Positions 1 through 6,468 of a DNA stretch of 13,983 bases are shown in pieces. The stretch is from contig NZ_DLHL01000058.1 of the NCBI RefSeq assembly GCF_002483225.1, positions 1 through 13,983 of the forward strand. Reading direction: 5' to 3'. The DNA is from Gemmatimonas sp. UBA7669 (lineage in GTDB: Bacteria > Gemmatimonadota > Gemmatimonadetes > Gemmatimonadales > Gemmatimonadaceae). The stretch's first letter is position 1. Each line of letters starts with the position of its first letter. The notes below the pieces were generated by a model. That model was not told where the DNA came from. It saw only the letters and a list, made by a program, of their open reading frames with translations, and searched no databases. The position numbers were made by a program, and so were the translations under genes.

Positions 1-4
1 CGAC

Positions 5-27
5 TTTTTCAGCACCCTGTTAGGTCC
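5..27 (+). repeat. Left copy of window-terminal inverted repeat
   Basis: Positions 5-27 match the reverse complement of 13956-13978 at 21 of 23 bases. The first 15 bases (tttttcagcaccctg) are identical. The two copies point towards each other across the whole window. The sequence resembles a dispersed intergenic repeat rather than a gene part. Because both copies lie at the window edges, the window may be an assembly contig that stopped at a repeat. Confidence 0.75.
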
Positions 28-58
28 CTGCTAGATACAAGGTCCCTGCTAGATACAA
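23..58. repeat. 18-bp tandem duplication
   Basis: The unit ggtccctgctagatacaa occurs twice head to tail (23-40 and 41-58). Its core ccctgctagat also occurs in the right-end repeat read on the minus strand, and the left-end repeat has the variant ccctgttaggt at 15-25. The patch therefore holds three versions of the same core at 15, 26 and 44, which looks like local slippage or recombination of the dispersed repeat. Confidence 0.8.
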
Positions 59-63
59 GGATG

Positions 64-119
64 GGAGGGGCGGGCCACGGGGGCATGAGGGTATGCATGC
101 CCCCGTGGCCCGCCTCTCT
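64..119. terminator. Strong GC-rich hairpin downstream of maf
   Basis: A perfect 16-bp stem pairs 71-86 with 97-112 around a 10-base loop (87-96). It extends outward to about 23 bp (64-70 with 113-119) with two G-T pairs on the plus strand. It lies about 60 bases past the maf stop codon, so it could end maf transcription or stabilise its 3' end. Neither strand has a T tract after the stem, so it is not a classic intrinsic terminator. It could equally belong to the neighbouring repeat patch. Confidence 0.45.
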
Positions 120-179
120 GATCCCCAGATCCTCCTATCCTCACACCTTCAGTTCACCGATCCAGCCGAAAGCACACCA

Positions 180-791
180 TCACGCCGCGGTGACTGGCCC
201 GAACGCATATCGGTAACCAAGGCCCCGGATCAGCCCCACCAGTCGCCCCAACGGCAACCCCATCACCGCGAAGTAATCGCCATCCACGCGCTCCACGATC
301 GTGGCGCCGTACCCCTGGATGCCGTAGGCCCCCGCCTTGTCCATCGGCTCGCCGGTGTCCACATAGGCGGCAATGAGTTCGGGCGAGAGCTCACGAAACG
401 TGACGCCAACCGACTCCACGCCCGAGCGGACCTCGCCCTGATGCGCCACGGCAACCGCGGTGTGCACCACGTGTGCGCGGCCGGCAAGACGGGTCAGCAT
501 GGCGATGGCCTCATCACGGCTGCCCGGTTTGCCGAGGATGTCGCCATCCACCACGACAATGGTGTCCGAGCCGATGACCACGGCCTCCGGATGCTGCGCA
601 GCCAGCGTCTCGGCCTTGCTGCGCGCCAGGCGCTCGCAGTGGGGAACGGGCTCTTCGCCCGGCCAGACGGTTTCGTCGATATCAGCAGGCAGTACGTCAT
701 GCGTGATGCCCACCAGCGTAAGCAGTTCACGGCGGCGGGGCGACTGGGACGCGAGAATGACGCGGACCGGGAGCGAGGACGGGTTCGGCAT
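180..791 (-). CDS. maf: Maf/YhdE-type nucleoside triphosphate pyrophosphatase
   Basis: Maf proteins hydrolyse dTTP, UTP and modified pyrimidine nucleotides to monophosphates in the cytoplasm, cleaning the pool of non-canonical nucleotides. The 203-residue product has the usual family length (about 190-210). Visible signatures are the nucleotide-binding SQSPRRRELL at residues 15-24, the acidic GSDTIV segment (D76), GKPGSRDEA from residue 87, and DKAGAYGIQG at 151-160. The last motif fits the YhdE (dTTP/UTP) branch rather than the YceF branch. Start ATG at 789-791 places the conserved ILASQSP motif close to the N-terminus, as is normal; no strong ribosome binding site precedes it. It diverges from metZ across about 100 bases (792-892), which must hold both promoters, though I cannot pick out convincing boxes. 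Family assignment is firm; substrate preference is inferred. Confidence 0.95.
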   Translation of the reverse strand: MPNPSSLPVRVILASQSPRRRELLTLVGITHDVLPADIDETVWPGEEPVPHCERLARSKAETLAAQHPEAVVIGSDTIVVVDGDILGKPGSRDEAIAMLTRLAGRAHVVHTAVAVAHQGEVRSGVESVGVTFRELSPELIAAYVDTGEPMDKAGAYGIQGYGATIVERVDGDYFAVMGLPLGRLVGLIRGLGYRYAFGPVTAA

Positions 792-892
792 GCGCTAAGT
801 TTATCGGCGGCCAAGGCGTCGCGCACCCGCGTGTGTACCCGGCCGCTGCAGCGATTTCTGCAACGAATCCTGATCATTCCCACGAGCCCGTC

Positions 893-2107
893 ATGTCCGC
901 AGAGCATCCGTTCGATCCGTCGGCCCTGGCGTTCGAGACGCTGGCCGTGCGCGCCCAGCACCCGGTGTCGCCGGAGCGCGAGCATTCGGTGCCGCTCTAT
1001 CTGACGTCGAGCTTTCGCTTCGATGACGCCGAGCACGCGCGTGCCCTGTTCGCGGAGGAGGTGACGGGCAATATGTACAGCCGCTATGCCAATCCCAACA
1101 CCGACGAGTTTGTGCACAAGCTCTGTTTGTTGGAAGCCGGTGCCGACGCGGTGCGCGAAGGATCAGTGGATGGCATTGCGACGGCGTCCGGCATGTCGGC
1201 CGTGTTCACGGCCATTGCGGCGCGGGTCAGCAGTGGGGATCACGTGCTCGCGTCGCGCGCGCTGTTTGGTTCCACACATCAGATTTTCACGCGCATCCTG
1301 CCCAAGTGGGGGGTGTCGCACGATTACGCCGATGTGAGCGATCCGTCGTCATGGGAGCGGCTTGTTCGGCCCTCCACGCGTTTGATCTTTGTGGAAACGC
1401 CGAGCAACCCCGGACTTGAACTGCTTGACCTCGCCTGGCTTGCGGCGTTCGCGAACGCGCGCGGCATCCCGTTGGTGGTGGACAATTGTTTTGCCACGCC
1501 CTATCTGCAGCGTCCCCTCGCGCTCGGCGCCAGCGTGGTGGTGCACAGTGCCACCAAGTTCATCGATGGTCAGGGCCGCGTGCTGGGCGGTGCCATCGTG
1601 GGCGCACGCGACTATCTGGCCGAATGTCGTTTCTTCGCGCGGCATACCGGGCCGGCGCTGGGTGCGTTCAATGCCTGGCTGCTCAGCAAGTCGCTGGAAA
1701 CGCTGACCGTGCGCATGGATCGCCACTGCAGCAATGCCCTCACACTCGCGCAGCATTTTGAGGGGCACGCCGCTATCGAGTCGGTGCGCTATCCCTTTCT
1801 CCCCTCACATCCGCAGTATGACCTGGCCCGTCGTCAGATGACGCAGGGCGGTGGCATTGTGGTGCTCAATTTGCGCGGAGGACTCGACGCCGGTCGCCGC
1901 GCCCTCGATCGCCTGCGCCTGTGCTCACACTCCGCCAACCTCGGAGACACGCGCACCATCGTCACGCATCCGGCATCGACCACGCACAGCAAGTTGAGCG
2001 CGGCCGAGCGCGCCGCCGTTGGCATTGGCGATGGCCTGCTCCGGGTCAGTGTGGGGCTTGAACAGGTAACCGACGTTATCGCCGATCTGGAACAGGCGCT
2101 CGCGTAG
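893..2107 (+). CDS. metZ: O-succinylhomoserine sulfhydrylase-type PLP enzyme (MetZ)
   Basis: MetZ makes homocysteine directly from an acylhomoserine and sulfide, bypassing cystathionine. The 404-residue protein is a Cys/Met-metabolism fold-type I PLP enzyme. Visible are YSRYANPNT (residues 62-70, cofactor phosphate contacts from the partner subunit), ASGM (98-101), VVDNCFATP with D197 for the pyridine nitrogen, and HSATKFIDGQGRVLGG with the Schiff-base lysine K222. The DGQGRVLGG continuation is typical of MetZ rather than of cystathionine synthases. The frame is open from 833, but ATG 893 gives the normal family length and the extra upstream residues look non-coding. Its 3' end faces dtd across 61 bases containing only a weak 5-bp hairpin (2145-2162). 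A related enzyme lies at 12794-13963. The acyl donor (succinyl or acetyl) cannot be read from the sequence. Confidence 0.92.
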   Translation: MSAEHPFDPSALAFETLAVRAQHPVSPEREHSVPLYLTSSFRFDDAEHARALFAEEVTGNMYSRYANPNTDEFVHKLCLLEAGADAVREGSVDGIATASGMSAVFTAIAARVSSGDHVLASRALFGSTHQIFTRILPKWGVSHDYADVSDPSSWERLVRPSTRLIFVETPSNPGLELLDLAWLAAFANARGIPLVVDNCFATPYLQRPLALGASVVVHSATKFIDGQGRVLGGAIVGARDYLAECRFFARHTGPALGAFNAWLLSKSLETLTVRMDRHCSNALTLAQHFEGHAAIESVRYPFLPSHPQYDLARRQMTQGGGIVVLNLRGGLDAGRRALDRLRLCSHSANLGDTRTIVTHPASTTHSKLSAAERAAVGIGDGLLRVSVGLEQVTDVIADLEQALA

Positions 2108-2168
2108 GCAAGCGAAACGGGGCCGACCTGAGCGTAACGAGGGACGCGCGGTAAAAAGCGCGAGCGGC

Positions 2169-2663
2169 CTAGCCCGGGGGATTATCCAATGGGCCCGCTC
2201 CCGCCTCGCGCTCCAGCCAAAGCGTGACCGGACCGTCATTTACCAGTTCCACGTCCATCATGGCTCCGAACTCGCCCGTGGAAACCTTAGCGCCCCGCTG
2301 GCGCAAAAGGGATACAAATTGGTTATATAGTGGTCTGGCGATCTCGGGTTTAGCGGCCTCCCCGAAGCTGGGGCGGCGCCCCTTTCGAGCATCGCCGTAG
2401 AGCGTGAACTGGGACACAACCAGCAATTCGCCATCGATTTCTGTCAGATCCCGGTTAAGTTTCCCGGTATCGTCGGGGAAGAGGCGAAGGCCGAGAATTT
2501 TTTCGGCCATCCATTCCAGCTCCGCCTGCGAATCGGTATGCGTGATCCCCACCAGCAACAGGTACCCGTGCCCGATACGGCCCGTCACACGGCCGTGAGG
2601 TTCCGACTCGTTCTCTCGAATGCGCACTTCGGCGCGTGACACGCGTTGGAGGAGTATTCGCAT
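2169..2663 (-). CDS. dtd: D-aminoacyl-tRNA deacylase
   Basis: Dtd hydrolyses D-amino acids, and glycine mischarged on tRNA-Ala, from tRNA, protecting translation from wrong chirality. The product from ATG 2663 is 164 residues, slightly longer than the roughly 145 usual because of an insertion after RIRENESEPHG and a C-terminal tail. Family motifs are clear: MRILLQRVSRAEV at the start, SQFTLYGD at 84-91 (SQxT motif), GRRPSF at 95-100, and NDGPVT at 142-147 (the Gly-cisPro motif that enforces chirality). The frame stays open 22 codons further upstream (to 2729), but that would overlap the divergent gene and adds non-family sequence, so 2663 is preferred. It diverges from the 528-residue gene with 59 bases between the starts. 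Confidence 0.95.
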   Translation of the reverse strand: MRILLQRVSRAEVRIRENESEPHGRVTGRIGHGYLLLVGITHTDSQAELEWMAEKILGLRLFPDDTGKLNRDLTEIDGELLVVSQFTLYGDARKGRRPSFGEAAKPEIARPLYNQFVSLLRQRGAKVSTGEFGAMMDVELVNDGPVTLWLEREAGAGPLDNPPG

Positions 2664-2722
2664 GGCACACAAAGTTGGACTCGAGCGTTGTGCGACGGTA
2701 GTCGCGTGTCGTTTCGGGGACA

Positions 2723-4309
2723 ATGTCAATCAACACCACCGTGCAACCACGCCTTGCTCTTCACTTCGAACTGACGCCGCGCTCGGCGGCGACAGACGCT
2801 GATACCGCCTTCCTCGCCGCTTGTGTGGCGTGGCTGGGTCTGGATCAGGGACAACAGCTCAGCTGGGATGCGCCCTCCAACCACACGTTGGACGGCGGCC
2901 GCATTCTCCGGTGGGCCCCCTTCCACGACGAAGGCTCGTCGTTGGCCGACATCGTGGTGCATGCACCCGATCCACTCGACCGCGCGCTTCAGTGGTCCAC
3001 GCATGTGACCTATGTCTGCACCACCAACGCGAGTGGTGCGATGCAGCGTCAGGTCAATATCCGCGTGGGCACCGAAGGTGGTGCGCCCAACGGCGCACCG
3101 CCGCCAGTGCGCCCGCCGCGCCTGCTCTCAGAGCTCGACGCCGCATTCACGCTGGTGTCCAACGACGGTCCGCTGCAGCGTGTCCCCACCCAGCTTGAGG
3201 CCGGGACGCTCGACGCCTTCGTGCGCTTCGTGCTCTGCGATCCCGCGCGCACCATGCCCGTGCTGTTGCTCACCGAACTGCCCGACGGCGGTTTCGTGAT
3301 GCCGCCCGAGCAGTTCGCCAGCGAGATGTTCGGACTGGGCCTCTGCTTCCAGCTCCGTCACTCGGACACCTTCGCGCTGTCTGACGCTGTTGGTGGCCAC
3401 GCCCGCTCGGTGTTCCTTGGTTCGGCTCGCGCCTATCTGCCGGGCTTCACGCTCGAATCCGACCCGTTCCAGCATCCGCTGGTCCTGGCTCGCGCGCTGG
3501 CCCTGCCGGGCGAGCGTCGTCGCCTCGTCCAGCGTCTCGCTGAAGTGTCGGTGGCGCGTCCGTTCTCCGATCCTGCGGTTGCCGACGTGCTGCGCGACAA
3601 GCGCGCGGCGGCGTACAGCAAGCGCCCGGACTCGGCCGAGGCCCTCGCGGCCGCCGAGTCGGGTGTCGAGATGGACAAGACGCAGATGATCTCGCTGGTC
3701 CGCCAGCTTGAAGAGGCCGTTCGTGCGGCAGAAGGCGAGTTGGCGCGCACCCGCGAGCGTCTCGTCGAGTCGCGTCAGCTGCTCGAGCACGAGCGGTCCA
3801 TGGCTCGCTCGCTGCGCACCACGCTTGCGGCGCTCAAGGAGCGGCAGCCCATCAGCAAGCCGGCCAGCGACGCGCCGCAGTCGGTGCTCGAAGCCGTGGA
3901 GCGTGCGCAGGCCATGTACAGCGACGCGCTGCGTATCCTGCCGTCGGCGCACAGCTCGGCTCGTGAGTCGGAGTTCCCCGATCCCGATACGGCGTGGTCG
4001 TACCTCAAGGCCCTCGGTGAAGTGGGGCGTCGTCGTCAGGACCGTGCACTCAGCCGTCCGCTCGGTGAAGTCTTCGCCGATCTCGGCGTGGACTACTCGC
4101 CGGGCCCCAACGATCCGACGCGCAAGACCCCGTACATCTTCCGCGATGGCGATCGGGAAGTGGAAGCCGCGGATCAGCTGCGCAAGGGCAGCAACCCGGT
4201 GACCTGCCTGCGCATCTACTTCGCCAGCACGGAAGACGGTGGCTTCGTCATCGGTCACGTGGGCAAGCAGATCGACACGATTCCGAAGCCGGTTCCGGCG
4301 GCGGAGTAA
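2723..4309 (+). CDS. Unrecognised 528-residue protein with coiled coil and conserved-looking C-terminal domain
   Basis: I do not recognise a named family. The visible layout is an N-terminal globular region (about 1-120) with no signal peptide or membrane segment; a proline-rich linker (121-133); a second globular region (134-285) with LLLTELPDGGFVMPPEQFA and SARAYLPGFTLESDPFQHPL; a charged heptad-like helix (about 315-375, rich in Glu/Arg/Leu), probably a coiled coil; a linker; and a C-terminal alpha/beta domain (about 385-520) ending CLRIYF...GGFVIGHVGKQIDT. That last pattern, a strand followed by GHVGK/R, resembles the C-termini of large hypothetical proteins I recall from actinobacteria and some accessory regions, but this is memory, not a search. 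ATG 2723 is preceded by cggggaca, a plausible ribosome binding site. It is cytosolic and monocistronic, followed by a large hairpin. It is clearly coding: a long frame with even composition and a coherent domain layout. Confidence 0.85.
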   Translation: MSINTTVQPRLALHFELTPRSAATDADTAFLAACVAWLGLDQGQQLSWDAPSNHTLDGGRILRWAPFHDEGSSLADIVVHAPDPLDRALQWSTHVTYVCTTNASGAMQRQVNIRVGTEGGAPNGAPPPVRPPRLLSELDAAFTLVSNDGPLQRVPTQLEAGTLDAFVRFVLCDPARTMPVLLLTELPDGGFVMPPEQFASEMFGLGLCFQLRHSDTFALSDAVGGHARSVFLGSARAYLPGFTLESDPFQHPLVLARALALPGERRRLVQRLAEVSVARPFSDPAVADVLRDKRAAAYSKRPDSAEALAAAESGVEMDKTQMISLVRQLEEAVRAAEGELARTRERLVESRQLLEHERSMARSLRTTLAALKERQPISKPASDAPQSVLEAVERAQAMYSDALRILPSAHSSARESEFPDPDTAWSYLKALGEVGRRRQDRALSRPLGEVFADLGVDYSPGPNDPTRKTPYIFRDGDREVEAADQLRKGSNPVTCLRIYFASTEDGGFVIGHVGKQIDTIPKPVPAAE

Positions 4310-4340
4310 CGGCAGCCGAAGGTTGAAGGAGTAGGCAGGA

Positions 4341-4423
4341 CAACTCAGGACCCAAAACTTGAACCCACCACCCGGAACTGATCAGTTTCGAGTGGTGGGT
4401 TCAGGTTTTTGGGTCGTGAGTTG
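4341..4423. terminator. Very large hairpin between convergent genes (bidirectional terminator)
   Basis: Bases 4341-4371 pair with 4392-4423 to form a stem of about 31 bp with one mismatch, one bulged T and a G-T pair; the 12 inner pairs (4360-4371 with 4392-4403) are perfect. The 20-base loop itself contains a perfect palindrome aactgatcagtt (4376-4387). It starts about 30 bases after the stop of the 528-residue gene and ends 8 bases before the prfC stop, exactly where a shared terminator would sit. A T run (4406-4410) lies inside the stem rather than after it. The size is unusual for a simple terminator. Confidence 0.7.
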
Positions 4424-4431
4424 GTTCGAAC

Positions 4432-6072
4432 TTACGGCGCCGTCTCGTGAAACTGCACGCTGGTCTCATGCTGCAGCGCACGACGAAGCGCCCACTGGTC
4501 CTGGAAGAGCACGACCACATTGCCCTTATGATCGTACACTTTCATGCGGCCAAGACCCGTCGCCACCTTCTCCACGTCCTTGGCTGGGCCCGTGAGCCAG
4601 CGCGGCCAGCGATAGCTCATCTTCTCGAACTTGCAGGGTGCGGCGTATTCGTACTCGAGACGGAAGGCCATGACGTCGAACTGCAGCTGACCGACCGCGC
4701 CCACGATTGGCTGTGAGCCGGCACTGGTTTCGGCGAAGAACACCTGCGCCGCCCCTTCCTCGGTGAGCTGACGCAGGCCGAGGTCGAACTGCTTGCGCTT
4801 CATGGGGTCGGCCGGCATGGCGCGCGCAAAGTGCTCCGGCGCGAATCGCGGAATGCCCTGGAACTCCAGCTTGCCGTCGCCGCCAAGCGTGTCACCGATG
4901 CGCAGATTGCCGCGGTCCATCACGCCAATCACATCACCCGGCCAGGCCTCCTCAATGGCCACCCGATCACGCGCCATGAACTGCTGCGGCGCAGCGAGCC
5001 GCATGGGCTTGCCCGTGCGCTGATGCAGCACCTGCATGTTGGCCTCGAAATGTCCCGACACCACACGCAGAAAGGCCACGCGGTCGCGGTGCTTGGGGTC
5101 CATGTTCGCCTGAATCTTGAACACGAAACCGGTGAACTCCGGCTGCGCCGGATTCACGGGACCCACGCTGGACTCGCGCGGCCCCGGCGCCGGTGCCAGC
5201 TCGAGAAACTCGCGCAGGAAGGGCTCGATGCCGAAGTTGGTGAGCGCCGAACCAAAGAACACGGGCGTGAGGGCGCCATCGATGACCCGCTGATGGTCGT
5301 ACTCATGACCGGCCGCATCGAGCAGCTCGATATCGGTCATGAGGCGATCGAACGCGCCCTCACCCATGACATCGACCAGCTTGGGATCGTCGATGCTGAC
5401 GATGGTGTCATCAGCGCGTGTCGCGCCGCGATCGCCACTGCGCTCAAAGAGATGCACTTCGCGCTTGAGGCGATCGTAGACGCCCACGAAGGTGTCATTC
5501 TCGAACACCGGCCAGGTGGCCGCGAAGCAGTCGATCCCGAGATCGGCTTCAACGTCCTGAATGAGCTTGAGCGGGTCTTCACCGTGCCGGTCGCACTTGT
5601 TGACCAGCGTGAAGATGGGCGTGCGGCGCATCTTGCACACGTCGAAGAGCTGACGTGTGCGCTCCTCGACACCCTTGCGATTGTCGAGCAGCATGATGGC
5701 GCTGTCGGCGGCCACCAGCGTGCGATAGGTGTCTTCGCTGAAGTCTTCGTGACCCGGCGTGTCGAGCAGGTTGAGCTGGTAGCCCAGAAACTCGAACTGC
5801 AGCACCGAGCTGGTGACGGAGATGCCGCGCTCCTGCTCGAGCTTCATCCAGTCCGACGTGGCATGCCGGGTGGCACGCCGCGCCTTCACCGAACCGGCCA
5901 GATGGATGGCGCCGCCGTAGAGCAGCAGCTTTTCAGTGAGCGTGGTCTTGCCGGCGTCCGGGTGCGAGATGATCGCAAAGGTGCGGCGGCGGGCGATCTC
6001 ACGCTCCAGGCGCGAGCTGTCCACCGGCAGCTCATTGGCGCCGGATTCGGTCGGGGTCACAGCATCGGTCAT
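4432..6072 (-). CDS. prfC: Peptide chain release factor 3 (RF3)
   Basis: RF3 is a translational GTPase that removes RF1/RF2 from the ribosome after peptide release. The 546-residue length is slightly longer than E. coli RF3 (529). GTPase motifs are complete: G1 SHPDAGKT (36-43), switch I G-I-S-V-T-S-S (83-89), G3 DTPGHE (104-109) and G4 NKCD (158-161). HPDAGKTTLTEKLL plus DWMKLEQERGISVTSS is diagnostic of RF3 among EF-G-like GTPases. The remainder covers domains II and III, ending in FHETAP. Start ATG 6070-6072 follows a short N-terminal extension before LEREIARRRTFAIISHP. A hairpin sits one base before the start codon (6074-6094). The GNAT gene lies 73 bases upstream on the same strand, so co-transcription is possible. 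RF3 is not universal in bacteria, so its presence is a mild lineage marker. Confidence 0.97.
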   Translation of the reverse strand: MTDAVTPTESGANELPVDSSRLEREIARRRTFAIISHPDAGKTTLTEKLLLYGGAIHLAGSVKARRATRHATSDWMKLEQERGISVTSSVLQFEFLGYQLNLLDTPGHEDFSEDTYRTLVAADSAIMLLDNRKGVEERTRQLFDVCKMRRTPIFTLVNKCDRHGEDPLKLIQDVEADLGIDCFAATWPVFENDTFVGVYDRLKREVHLFERSGDRGATRADDTIVSIDDPKLVDVMGEGAFDRLMTDIELLDAAGHEYDHQRVIDGALTPVFFGSALTNFGIEPFLREFLELAPAPGPRESSVGPVNPAQPEFTGFVFKIQANMDPKHRDRVAFLRVVSGHFEANMQVLHQRTGKPMRLAAPQQFMARDRVAIEEAWPGDVIGVMDRGNLRIGDTLGGDGKLEFQGIPRFAPEHFARAMPADPMKRKQFDLGLRQLTEEGAAQVFFAETSAGSQPIVGAVGQLQFDVMAFRLEYEYAAPCKFEKMSYRWPRWLTGPAKDVEKVATGLGRMKVYDHKGNVVVLFQDQWALRRALQHETSVQFHETAP

Positions 6073-6073
6073 A

Positions 6074-6094
6074 GCCCTGAAAGATAATCAGGGC
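6074..6094 (-). promoter_or_regulatory. Hairpin directly before the prfC start codon
   Basis: A perfect 7-bp inverted repeat (gccctga 6074-6080, tcagggc 6088-6094) encloses a 7-base A/T-rich loop (6081-6087). In the prfC mRNA its 3' arm carries the only purine-rich, Shine-Dalgarno-like bases (caggg) and ends one base before the ATG. The stem could therefore hide the ribosome binding site. As DNA it could instead be a small operator or overlap a -10 element (gattatct on the minus strand). The repeat is seen directly; the role is inferred. Confidence 0.45.
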
Positions 6095-6145
6095 CGGAAC
6101 CGGGGTTGGGGCTGCGTGCGACCCGCCGGGCCGGCTTCGGCGCCC

Positions 6146-6442
6146 CTAGAGCAGCACGTCGGCCAGCTCGGGGCGCTTGGCGAACTGGGCCGAGGCAAAG
6201 GGACAGGTGGCCATGACCTTGGTGCCGGTTTCCCGGGCCCAGCGCACCAGTTCTGCCAGCAGCGCCTGCCCAAGTCCCTGCCCTCCGTAGGCCGGATTGA
6301 CCTCGGTATGGTCGATGATGATGAGATCGGGTCGTCCGCGGCTGTAGGTCATGACGGCGGCGTGCTTCCCGTCACGGTCAATGCGGAAGCGGCCGCGGTG
6401 GCCGTCTTCGTCGTGGTGGATGACATCGGGACTGTCGCTCAT
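6146..6442 (-). CDS. Small GNAT-fold acetyltransferase (Acetyltransf_CG / YidJ-like)
   Basis: A 98-residue protein that looks like the minimal GCN5-related N-acetyltransferase family (Pfam Acetyltransf_CG type), which uses acetyl-CoA; substrates are mostly unknown. Visible features are a short beta region (RGRFRIDRDGKHAAVMTYSR), the substrate-side strand LIIIDHTEVNP (40-50), the acetyl-CoA pyrophosphate loop GGQGLGQAL (53-61) following VNPAY, then helix LLAELVRWARETG and the strand VMATCPFA. ATG 6442 gives the family length. The frame is open further to 6670, but that part is Arg/Pro-rich and lies over the start of the divergent ankyrin gene, so I reject it. The gene precedes prfC by 73 bases on the same strand. 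Only 26 bases separate its start from the ankyrin start. Confidence 0.88.
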   Translation of the reverse strand: MSDSPDVIHHDEDGHRGRFRIDRDGKHAAVMTYSRGRPDLIIIDHTEVNPAYGGQGLGQALLAELVRWARETGTKVMATCPFASAQFAKRPELADVLL

Positions 6443-6468
6443 GCCATCAGTGTGGCAGCTGGTCCAGA

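Noticed and set aside
2108..2168. Terminator between metZ and dtd
   Set aside because: Only a 5-bp stem (2145-2149 with 2158-2162) around an A-rich loop is visible, too weak to call; the gcgaaacgggg / gcgtaacgagg near-repeat there is also too loose.
2692..2705. Small hairpin gcgac-ggta-gtcgc between dtd and the divergent gene
   Set aside because: Five base pairs in GC-rich DNA is expected by chance; no other support.
3128..4258. 376-codon minus-strand open frame opposite the unknown 528-residue gene
   Set aside because: I considered it because the plus-strand gene is unrecognised. The plus frame is longer, starts and stops in the intergenic gaps, has a proper coiled coil and domain layout, and has a terminator-like hairpin after it; the minus frame is Arg/Glu/His shadow sequence.
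4831..6087. 418-codon plus-strand open frame antisense to prfC
   Set aside because: prfC on the minus strand is certain; the plus frame has no family features.
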